NCBI GenBank assembly: GCA_016858145.1
Contig: JAEHOE010000107.1
Coordinates: 310,001 to 374,000, forward strand
Direction: 5' to 3'
Source: Edaphochlamys debaryana
Lineage: Eukaryota; Chlorophyta; Chlorophyceae; Chlamydomonadales
Length of the DNA stretch: 64,000 bases
The notes beneath the pieces were generated by a model. The model was not told the DNA's origin. It made no database searches and worked only from the letters and a program-made list of their open reading frames with translations. How positions within the stretch are numbered: the stretch's first letter is position 1; each line of letters opens with the position of its first letter. Made by a program: the position numbers and the translations under genes. Below are positions 48,761 to 59,169 of the stretch, one piece after another.

Positions 48761-51700
48761 TCAGCTGCGCCCCCCTAATCTCCGGCCGCTCCCCGTAGCG
48801 TTAGCCACCGTATCCTGCTTGGGCAGACACAGTCCCAGGAAGGCGCTGCCTGCGAGCGGTCCGTACTTGGGCGAGCGGCACTCGTACTTCTTGGCCCAGC
48901 AATGCTTGGTGGATCCCAGCAGGCACGGATCGTGCAGCTTGCCGTGCGTGCACTCGTCCGCACGGCAGCGGTTGCACTTGCCATCCCGTGTGATGGCGAT
49001 GCCGCGGCACTCGGCGGCGCAGCTGGGGGGTTTCGGAGCGAGGGCGGGTGGGAGGTAGGGATGGAGGGAGAAATTAATTGGGGCGGAAGGTTGGGGGTAA
49101 AGACAAGCTTGGTGTGTACCTGGCAAGGGAGGTGGTGCAGGGGGGCATGGCCAGCGCCTGATAGCCCGTGAGCAGCAGCCAGTGCCTGGCCCAGCACCGT
49201 GCCTGGTGCAGTTCGCGATGTGGGTTGCCCCTCGGCAAAGGCTAAGCGTTTGCCCCGCCAGCATACCGTGTGCTGTTCGCGATGTGGGTCGGGGGCCCTC
49301 ATCCGCCCGCCCCTCCTCGCCCTCGCCCTGCCCCTCACCGTGTTGGGTACGTGATCTTGTCCACCCCGCACACGGGGTAGTAGGGCGCGGACACGGAGCA
49401 GCGGGCGCAGGCGGCGCTGGGGGCGCAGGTGACCAGGCCGCCGGTGCTGTTGTCGAACCTGGGCAATGATGGGAGGTGGGGAAGAACGGTCAGAGCGGTT
49501 GGGTGTGTAACCAGACAGCCGCGATTCGGTCTGCCGTGTGGCGGTAGTACTGTGAAGCGACGTTGCCAGCCAGGCATTGCCACTGCGAGATTTGCCCTGA
49601 CTACCCTGACTCCTCTTAAGGCCCTCGAACTTCATACATCAAGTAGAGCCCAGGGTCTGGCGCCCCCCTTGCTGTGGCCTTGCCTCACCATATGGGCCTG
49701 CAGGGCTGCAGCGACTCCCCCCGGTAGGTTGCCGTACAGGTCTTGACGATGCACGTGGCGTCCGCGTGGGCGTGGCAGGAGGCTCGGCTGCACGAGTCCA
49801 TGGTTTGGGGGGTGCAGAGCGCAGACACGCTCTCCTCGCCACAACTGCAAGAGGGGAATGGCGGGGACATGAGAATAAGCGGGATCTGGGTCCGCATCAG
49901 CTTCAAGGCTCGCCTAACTGTACGACGTTGTGCAACCGCTCCTGCAATCCCGACTCACTCTTTGAGGTCATCAATGATGTCTCCTCCCTTGCCGCACGTG
50001 ACAAGATCGCCCGTGATTTCGTCGTACCACGTGGGTTTGCACGAGTACACCCGGGATCCCCTGCGCGCGTTAGCGGGGCGCAAGCCGTTACGGTGTTTGC
50101 TGCAAGCGTGCACGACTACCAGTAGATTTGCCGGTCGAGCTGAGGCTGATGGACGTACCTGCGGCAAGCCTATTACCCTGGACTCTTCCCTTTGAGCACT
50201 CAACCCGTGTTCTCTCCATGGGCCTGCTTCCGGCCGCACCTGTACGTGCCGCCGCAGGGCTTGACGATGCACGTGGCCGTGGGGTAGCCCACGCACTTGG
50301 CGCGGTCACAGGCCGCCCTGGTCTCGTTGGAGCACGTGGAGCGCGAGGTGGCGTTGTCGCACCTGCAACAGCAGCGGGCGCGGCTGGCGGTCAGCGGCGG
50401 ATCGGGGTCGTGCCCATACGCTTGGCCTCTGACATATCAACCCCATGCCAAGTCAACAGCTTTATTCTTGCACCCAACCCTTACACCGTGACCTCAGCAG
50501 GCCACGCATCCCGTGCTTTCTCTGTTATGAGACTTGTCGCCCCGCTGGCTGGCCCCGCGACGTGAAGGCCGCTGACTGCACAGCTCGCCGGCCAAAACTT
50601 GCCGTACACCGCACTCACGTGGTGATGTCCGGCATTTCGGGTGCGGGTTTTCCCGTACAGTTGACTAGATCCATGGTCACGGGGTCGTACCACACGGGCT
50701 TGCAGGGCTGGATCGACTGCCCCCGGTACGTGGCCGAGCAGGTCTTGACAACGCACTTGGCCCCGGGGTAGGCGGGACACGTGGCTCCGTCGCATGCGCC
50801 CATGGCCTCCGGCTTACACAGCGCCTGTACGGCATCCTTGGCGCAGCTGCAATGCAGACAGGGATGGAGAGGCAGAAAGATATAATCAGTAGGTGAGATG
50901 AGACTACCCAAAACTAGATGTGTACTGGTAACAGGAGAGGTGAGCTGGCGGGGAGCGGAGGGTCTAGCGTCTGTGGCTTGACCCCGGGCGTGCGAGCTGC
51001 GAATGCCATGCCCCCCTGGGCCCCGTGGCTTACTCCCTGAGGTTGTTGATGATGTCTCCGCCCTTGCCGCACGTGATGATGTCTCCGGAGCCCTTGTCGT
51101 ACCACAGCGCCTCGCACATGGGCGGCTGCATGCCCCTGGGGAGGCAAGCCGAGGGCGCAAGAAGGGAAGAGGGTTTAGGAATCAAGGCAGCCCAAACGGC
51201 CACTCGAGGTCTTGCAAGCAAGAGCATTCGGGTATGAAAAGCAGACACGACCGACGCTTGAGCATTCGGGTGATAAAAGCAGTCAAGACCGACGCTCCTG
51301 CCAATCTCGATTGAACGAGCCCTGGGCTTGTCTCAAAGCCATAGTCACGCGGCCCGCACCTGTAGTCGCCGGAGCAGGTCTTGACGATGCATTTGGCGTA
51401 GGGGTGGCCCTCGCAGGTGGCGTTGTCGCACGACGCCATCGCCTCCTTGGTGCACCGCGCAGACGCGGTGGCGCCCTCGCACCTGGTGGGTGAGGAGGGG
51501 GAGCCATATGGACGAGGGACGGCGGCAGGCAGCGTGTGACCACGGCGAGTGACCGGCCGCCGCAGGTGCGCTGGCTTTGGGGGGACCTAGACGGGTTCCT
51601 AGTGCCTGCACGGAGTCTAATTCCTGGCTGCCAGGCGATGCCTTGCCGGCCTGATGCGAACCAGGGAGGTCCTCGGCCTGTACCAATCCGAGTCCATGTA

Positions 51701-54700
51701 GCTCTTGCCACGCTAGTCAAGCCCCTGTCAGGACCGGACCCCTCCCATGAGCCCCCCCCCCCGGCGGCTCACGTGGTGATGTCCCGCATGCCCGGCGGCG
51801 GCGGGGGCTGTGCCGTACAGTCCACCACGTCCTCCAGGCGCGCATGGTACCTGCGAGAGGAGGGAGCGCGCGGAGTATTGGATTGGGCCTCGTGCAAGTA
51901 CGACGAGAGTACGGCACTGTCGTACTGGGCGGCGCAAAGTGGAGCACGGCGCCACCACCTGCCCCTCTGGGCCATGGCACGGGATCCTGGGGGCCATGCC
52001 AGGCGATCCTACGGTGCGGGGCTGCACGAGAGGTCGAGAGCCACTGGGGCAGCCCACCGCCCAAGAGGCTGCAGGGTGATTAGGGCTAAGAGGTGAGCGG
52101 GGTTCCAGACGCGTTCCAGACCAGCTTGGGTCGGGTCTGAGAGGCCCGCACTGCAGCGTGCTGGGTGAACACAGCTGGTTCCTGCGCCGCTGCCGCTGCC
52201 GCTGCCGCTGCCGCACCGCCGTCCGTCGCCTCACCAGATGGGCGTGCAGGGCTTGAGCTTGCGGCCCCGGAAGATGGCGGCGCAGCTCTTGATGATGCAG
52301 GAGGCGTCGGGGTGGGCGGGGCAGGTTGCGTTCTCGCAGGCGGCGTAGGCGGCCGAGGGGCAGGTGCCCGGGTTGGTGTCGTCAGGGCAGCTGCGAGGCG
52401 GGGGCAGGAGCATGGGTAATTCAATGAGGAGGTTCGGGAGCTTAAGTCGGGCCAAAGTTGAACCAGCGCGTTTGAGCAGGACACAGCCCATGAGCTATGG
52501 CCCATGCGCGCCCCTAAGCATCTGGGATAAAGATCCAGCCGACCACTCACTCGTCCACGTCCTCAATCTCGTCGCTGGTCGTGTTGCACTTGACCAGATC
52601 CTTCGTGAATTTGTCGTACCACAAGGCCCGGCATGGGTTGACCTGGGAATGGACAGTCAAGGGCAGGAAGGAACGGGACATCCGGGTTACACCGCACAAC
52701 ACTGCCCTGCAAAACGGACCTCTCTCCCTCAACCCGCCCAGAATCCAACACGCTCACCGGCTGCCCCCGGTAGAACCCCCCGCAGGTCTTGACGATGCAC
52801 GTCGCGTTAGGCTGCCCCGGGCAGGTGGCGTCCTTGCAAGCACCCATAGCATCCGGGGTGCAGAGCGCGGCGATATGGCTGCCCTCGCACCTGTGGCGAG
52901 GGGGAAGCGGGCGATGCACAAGGCTCAGCGAGGCCCTTGCCCGGCCCCCTCAACTCGCCTCCGCCCCCGGCCCCCTGACGCCTCCTGCAGCTCCGCTCCT
53001 CGGCCCCTTAGTGTCAAGCAGGCCTTCCCGCTGCCGCCTCGCTCCGCGCGAGGCACTCACGTGGTGATGTCCGTCATGACGCCCCCTCCGCTCCGCTTGC
53101 CGCTGCAGTCCACCAGCTGCTGGTTGGAGGGGTCGTACCTGTCAGAGGTAGACACAGGGGCGGGGGACACAAGCGCGTCAGACACAGATGCTATGTGTTC
53201 GGGCACCATCGGCGCATCGGCACATTCGGCACATATCACAACGGAAGCCGCATCGTTTGTTCCTTTTTGCCCTGAGGCCGTGGGCCGTGAGCGACTCTCC
53301 CGGCCGAGCAGTGAGTCTTGCCCTTTAGCCTAGGCGCACCAGACCTCAGCAAATCCCGGTGACCTCTTGCAACTTCGCACGCCAACGCGCAGGCGCTCGG
53401 CAGTGTAAGGTGGGGCCGTCCCCTAACGGGACCTCGCGGCTCGCTGGATCTGCGCCATACAAGTATACGGCATTGGTCTGCCTGCCACACCCACCAGATG
53501 GCTTTGCACACGGGCAGCTCGTCGCCGCGGAAGGTGGCGGTGCAGGTCTTGACGAGGCACTCTGCTTCCGGCTGCGCCTTGCAGACCGCGCCCTTGCACG
53601 AGTTGAGCGCCGACAGGGTGCACTTGGCGGACAGGAACTGCTCGCCGCACCTGGAGGGGAAACAGAGGATTGAGGTTAGCGGTTGGTACTTGGTAGAGTG
53701 GTTGCTGACAAACCGGTTGTCGCTTAGTCCCGGAGGGTTGGGGTGCGGTTGGTGCGAATGGGGCCCGTTGTATGGCGGTTACGGCGCTGCCGTACGCTAG
53801 CAGAAAATGCGGGACTCACTCTGTGATGTCATTGATGATGTCGCCCCCCTCGCCGCACGTGGCCAGCTTCCCCGTGTCGGGGTCGTGCCACACGGGCTCG
53901 CACGTGGGCACCGTGATATTCCTGCAGGGGCGTACGGTTCATGTACGACAGTGAGGAAGAGCCGAGAACAAGCCGGGGTGTTGTTGCGGATGCGGAACGT
54001 GCTGACACCGAGTCCATGCAACTCAACAGCTCTGGAGATGCGGCTGCTGTACACCGCACCCACCCGTACATGCCCCCGCAGGTCTTGACGGCGCACACGG
54101 AGTAGGGATGGCCCTCGCACGTGGCGTTGCCGCAGCCGTCGAGCTGCACATCGGTGCAGGTGGCGTTCGTGGTGGCGCCGTCGCAGCTGTAGCAGAAGGT
54201 GGGCGATGGGAGGTGGCAGGACATTAGAAAGGTGAGCAAGCGGGCTGCAAGGCAGGCCCCAGCGCAGATGAGGATCTCAGGACCAGCCACATTGCTGGAT
54301 GGAACATCACCCACTGCACCTTCCAATGCCGCCTGCCCTGCCGACACACCACCTACTGGCCAGTGACCACCCCACATCACCCCACCACCACCCCAGCAGC
54401 CTCCACCACCCCACCCCACCCCCCTGCTCCACCGCCCAGCCGAATACCCCAGCCAACCAACACTCACGTTCGCAGGTCCACCATGCCCTGCAGCACGGGC
54501 CCCTCCTCGTCGCCGTTGCCGTTGTCCGAGGGCCCCGCGGCCTGGCACGACAGCGGCGTCCCCAATCCGTCCACCCACAGCGCCGAGCAGGGTTCCACGG
54601 GCTCCCCCCGGTACTCGGCCCCCGTGCACGTGACCGGCAGACACTTGGCACCCGGGTGGGGGGGGCAGGAGGAGACGGAGCAGGGCGGGGCCTTGCACTG

Positions 54701-57700
54701 CACCTGGCGGGAGGCGGGGCACCTGCGGGGATTGAAGTGGAGAGCGGGGCGGGTGGGGGGTTGGAGGGGGGTGGATAATTGCTTAGGGGGATCGCAGTGA
54801 CGTGGTGGGTGGGGGCGGTAGGTGCGGAGGAGAAGATCAACTGCGAAAGCACGTGCCGAGAGGAATGTACCCGTCTTCGATGTGGCTTCGGGTCTGTTGC
54901 ACCTGCGCTACTAACTGCAGTCCGCTCCGCCTTAGGCACTCACCCCGGCCCCAGCTCCCAGCCGAGCGGGCGTTCCGCGGGTGACGGCGACGGCGAGGGC
55001 GACGGCGAGGGCGAGCGCTTTGGTGGCGGGCGGGGCGACGGCCGCGGCGACGGCGACGGGGAGGGCGACGACTTGGGGGAGGGCGAGGGCGAGGGCGAGG
55101 GCGGCCTGCAGTTGGCCAGTCTGCCGGCTGGGTTGACCCACACCGCGGAGCAGGGCAGCAGGCGCTGGCCGTGGTAGGTAGCGTTGGCGCTGCGGGGGGT
55201 AGGGAGGCGGTGGAAGCGATCTTGTTGCGAAGTGGCTATCGGCGAGAAAAGGTGGAGGATGGAGAGTTGGGTGCACAAGGAGTGAGGAGTTGCGGCTACC
55301 GGCATGTTAGGATATGACTTAGGTTAGGGTGAGGAGGGTCGCCGCGGCGCTCTCCTCGGTGCATGCGTGCGAATGCCGGGGCAGTGCACGGGGCAGGAGG
55401 GTGGGGGATGAGGGGAGTGCGCTCACCAGTAGTTGGAGTGGCAGGTGGCGTTGGGGTAGGCGGGGCAGGTCTTGCCTTGGCAGGGGTCCACCAGGCACTC
55501 CACGCCCGGGGCCGAGGGCGGGCAGCTGCGGCGGGGGGGCGGGGCGGAGGAAGCGAATGCACGAGGGTGTTGGGCCGGGTGAAGGGCAGGCGCAGCACAG
55601 GCCTGCACCAATTTCCTTTCGTCCACCTGCTAACCTCCCTTTTCCTCACTTCTGCGCGCCCTGGCCTCTGCATAACCCTTACTCCCGGTTATCGCCGGAC
55701 CCCCCCACCCCCACCCGCGCTGCCCCCAACTCCTTTCCTGCACGCACCTGGGGAAGCTCTCGTCGTCCGGGGACTCCGCTGTGTCGCACGGCCCGTCGTA
55801 CGCCTTCTTCACGTCCTCGCAGCTCGCCTGTGTAGGTCGCCAACGTAACGAGAGCTTCCATTACTGCTGGGCCCCATCCGCCTGTGTCCACCTTTCTTGA
55901 GCAGCAGCAAGCTCGCACCGGCTGCCTTGCTGCTATATCCCGACACCAGAGACCAGCCGGAGGACTCAGAGGCAACCCTTCCCCCCTGGTGAGGCGCGAA
56001 GCCGCCGCAAACCTCGCTCGGAAGATCCCCCACGCTCCGCGACCGCACGGCGGCACTCGCCTGGCACTCGTTCTGGTAGGTGCGGCCGTCCTCCCCGCAC
56101 ACGGGCTCCACCACGGAAGGGCAAACGCAGGGCGGCTGCTCCCACTCGACGCCCGTGTCGCAGGCGGCCAGGGAGCCGTTGGCGAAGCGGTAGACGGCGG
56201 AGCAGGCGGTCAGCTGCGGCGCGGGAGGTGCAACAGGGCGGGGCGCGTTGAGGGAGCGGGGAGAGGGAGTAAGGTTTGGGGAGAGGGGTGGGGTGGGCGC
56301 TGCAGGCCGTGCCGAAGCTTGCGCTGCCCACGTCTGAAGCCCCGTTGACTTGTGCAGCAGGATTGACGAGTCAAGGGCCCTACTCTAAGACCATTGACAC
56401 CCAGCAGCGGGCGCACGGAGCCAAGGGTCCATCCCTAAGTCCTCCTCAGCCCAGCAGCGCCTTCCGAGCGCTGCCAGCGGCCGTGGCCCTGGTCCCAGCA
56501 GCGCCTCACCTTGCTCCCGTCAATGAGCTTGGCGCCCTGGCAGTAGACTGGCTCGCACACGGCCCCCGCCGCCGCCAGCGCCTTGCAGCTCCCGGCCGCG
56601 GCGGCGCAGGGGTCCGCGAGGCACTGCACCTGGTTGGCGGAGGGGCAGCTGGGGGCGGGGGGGCGGGGGAGGGGGAGGCGGAGGTGTGAAGAGGAGGAGG
56701 CGCGGGCAAGGGCGGCAGTGGCAGCGTGAGGCTGGGGGGAAGGCAGCAGGCTGCGGTGGGCTGCCAGGGAAGGAGGGGAGGAGGCGGGGCACGGGGAAGG
56801 CCGGCACGCCCTCCTCTGCATGAAAGGAAGCTGGGCGCTGCTGCGCGTCCGTCTTACGACTGGCACCTGGTCCAACAGAAGCGGTGGGCCCTATTCCGAT
56901 GCGCACCAGTCAGTGAGCAGGACGCAGCTCGCCCTAACCCCACCCAGACGGCTCCCGTAGGAAAGGCCCTCCCCGTCCCCCACCCCGCTACCCCTCCCCA
57001 CCTGACGACGGGGTCCATGTCGTTGAAGCCGCACACCGCTATCCGCTGGGACTCGGGGTCGACCCACACAGCCTAACGGGGTTGGGCAGCGGATCGGACA
57101 GAAGGGTTTCAGGTGGGTCTGACGGTGAGCCAAAGCGGTCGTTCTGCCCCCTTGAAGCTGCCAAGCGCCCGCAGCCCCTTCACAACCCGCCCTAAACCAT
57201 ATGCCCGAACCAGGACCCCAAACCCGTCGCGCCCCCACCTGGCACGGCGCGATCCCCACTCCGTTTATGTCCTGGCCGCTGCAGCGGACGTGGAAGCACA
57301 GCGAGCTGGCGGGCATGCCCGGGCAGGGACCGTCGGCGCACGTGTTCCGGAGGCACTGTGTGTCCTTGGTGCACCTGGGGTAGGGCCAGCAGGAGGTATG
57401 GACGGGTTAAATGTGAGGGTGTTGTACAGGGGGAAGGGGTAGCGATTGGGGGTCACGGCAGGCGTGCTAGCCATGAGGACGCAGGGGGAGCTGCGCGGGG
57501 CTGCCGGTGAAGCGTCCTCACGTATCCACCTGTCAAGGAGCCGTGCTTGGCTGCATATCCCTTCCGTCTCTCCCACCACACCCTCCCTCCCGCCCTGCGC
57601 CTCCCACCCCACTCCCTCCACGGCTCACCCCCAGAACGGATCGTATTGCTGGCAAGCGCCCTGCGCCCACACGCCGTCCTCCCCGAGGGCACACGCGGCC

Positions 57701-59169
57701 AGGCACTTGTTGTTGTACGTCTGGCCGTCACTGCAGGGGCCGATCAGGACCGGGAGGCACGCATACTCAGGCACGGCCCGAACGCCGGGGCGACGAGGCA
57801 AGTGCAATTCCAAACCTACGGTTACCTCGGCCATGGCTCTCTCCCTTGACGATGCAGCTCCCCCGGCTTCGGGCTTGACCCTTTTTGGCACATGGCCCCA
57901 TGGGCCATGGCCTCGCCCATCCCCCCTGCCACCGGGCCCCGCTGCCCACCTGCCGCACACGGGCCGCAGCTCCTTGGTGCACCTGCACGCCGGCGGGGGG
58001 CAGGCGTCCTGCACCCACTTGCCCGCCGCCCCCAGCGCGCAGGCCGCCAGACAGGGGTTGACGTACGTAACCCCGTCACTGCGGTACCGACCGTCAGGGC
58101 CGGGGATGGGTGGGTGGAACGGTTGAGGCCTGATGGCGTGGAACTCTGTCCGACCCAAATGGCCAGCATGCTACGGTGCAATGCTAGCCGCTGGCCCATA
58201 AAGGCTGGCCCATAGAGGCTGGCCCCACACCTGTTCTCCCGGTGTCTGCAGACGGTTACGGTCTGGCCCTAGACCTCCTCAATCTAGCCTCCTGAAACCC
58301 TGCTGAAGAGTACCCATCTCCCGGGCCCCACCTGCCGCACACGGGGCTGAGTGCCTGGCTACACGGGCAGGGCTTGGGGCACTCGCCGTCCTTCCAGGAC
58401 CCGTCCTTCCCCAGGACGCAAGCCGCCATGCATTTGTTGCTGTACGTTTTCCCGTCGCTCCCACACCTGTCAGGGGGGCAGTGGAGCCACGTCAACAACC
58501 AAGCCAAGCGACTGGTGAGGGCCGCAGGCCCGCACACCCCTGAAGCCCTCACGTCCCGAGGACACCAAGCTACCCCTCCCTGCAAGCCGCTCCCGCGGAG
58601 GCGCACTCATCGCGTCACCAGGGTCATCATCTAGTGTAGATACCCCTTCGTCCCCAGCCATCCTTACACTGGTCGGAAGTCCATGGTGCAGATGCACGTG
58701 GGGGCCGGGGAGGGGGACGGCGAGGGCGAGGGGGATGCCCCTGCGTCTGCAGCCGCTCTCAAGCCTGGCCCCGGGTCCAGCTCCACGGCTAGAGCTACGT
58801 CCATAGTCCCAGCATCAGCATTTGCTGAGCCTGCAGAGCGTTGGAACGTCGGCAGGAGAAGGGCGCGGGACCGTTGGGGCTCAGCGGGGTTCGTCACCGG
58901 GCGCCGCGTTGCTGCACAGCGGTGGGTGGGCCCCGCTCGGGCCTGCGCGCCGAAGCCCCCGACATCCCAGATTCTAGATCAACGAGTCGCTGAGCATCAG
59001 TGCCAGCCTGGCGTCGTGCGGCGGCAAAGCCAAAACGGATGCGGAGAGTGCCTCAGATAGCAGGCCACCCGCGTTAAGACCGACCTATTACGACTCCAAT
59101 AACAAGCGCCACGAGCAGCAGGCGTCGCCGCGTTCCCCTTTGTTGGCCCGCCTTTGTTGGCCCGGCCAT
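48761..59169 (-). CDS. giant secreted multi-Kazal, 12 eight-Cys-module protein with Ser-Pro linker
   Basis: A 29-exon model with all phases closing, 1308 aa: 59085-59169, 58668-58830, 58332-58466, 57950-58078, 57629-57730, 57239-57374, 57002-57072, 56510-56648, 56061-56213, 55748-55827, 55427-55525, 54944-55189, 54468-54722, 54064-54186, 53820-53921, 53495-53650, 53061-53138, 52758-52890, 52551-52642, 52235-52390, 51773-51850, 51360-51482, 51034-51135, 50619-50846, 50240-50362, 49959-50060, 49689-49844, 49339-49458, 48761-49022. The signal peptide is about residues 1-33 (RRLLLVALVIGVVI). Three classical Kazal domains in a row (CTMDFRPVCGSDGKTYSN type) fill about 75-205. A fourth is near 345-398 and a fifth near 1200-1235. 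Twelve eight-Cys modules, often ATC(I/V)VKTC...YRGxxxxPC, fill most of the rest. An SPSPSP linker spans about 455-510. The C-terminal tail (DPCLLGSTKHCWAKKYEC) matches the other giant. Probably a wall-associated inhibitor array. Confidence 0.87.
51222..51296. repeat. 37-bp tandem duplication in an intron
   Basis: Copies 51222-51258 and 51260-51296 (GAGCATTCGGGT...GACCGACGCT) lie in the intron between exons 22 and 23 of the second giant gene. Confidence 0.85.
52186..52213. repeat. (GCCGCT)n hexanucleotide repeat
   Basis: About 4.7 units in the intron between exons 20 and 21 of the second giant gene. Confidence 0.85.
54962..55107 (-). repeat. Ser-Pro repeat linker coding region
   Basis: Within exon 12, the minus strand encodes long SPSPSP runs with interspersed KSS, RPS and PPK, then AERPLGWELGPG. 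Ser-Pro runs are standard O-glycosylated rods in green-algal wall glycoproteins (family knowledge). Confidence 0.88.
56059..56060 (-). other. GC splice donor (CCAG|GCGAGT) in fourth Kazal domain
   Basis: Joining CQ to ASCEDV gives the canonical Kazal C-x3-C spacing, as in CMAAC and CLAAC of the sister domains. The downstream in-frame GT donor would give a seven-residue gap. The GC donor is therefore preferred. Confidence 0.65.
58190..58227. repeat. 14-bp tandem repeat, about 2.6 copies
   Basis: GCTGGCCCATARAG units in the intron between exons 3 and 4 of the second giant gene. Confidence 0.8.
59138..59165. repeat. 14-bp tandem duplication inside the signal-peptide exon
   Basis: CTTTGTTGGCCCG(C/G) twice, just after the start codon of the second giant gene (minus). 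It encodes the polar n-region (GPTKAGQQ). Because 14 is not a multiple of three, the frame must have been set after the duplication or by a different start. Confidence 0.75.

Noticed and set aside
48761..59169. Splitting the second giant at the Ser-Pro linker
   Set aside because: The linker exon joins in phase on both sides and there is no signal peptide downstream of it.
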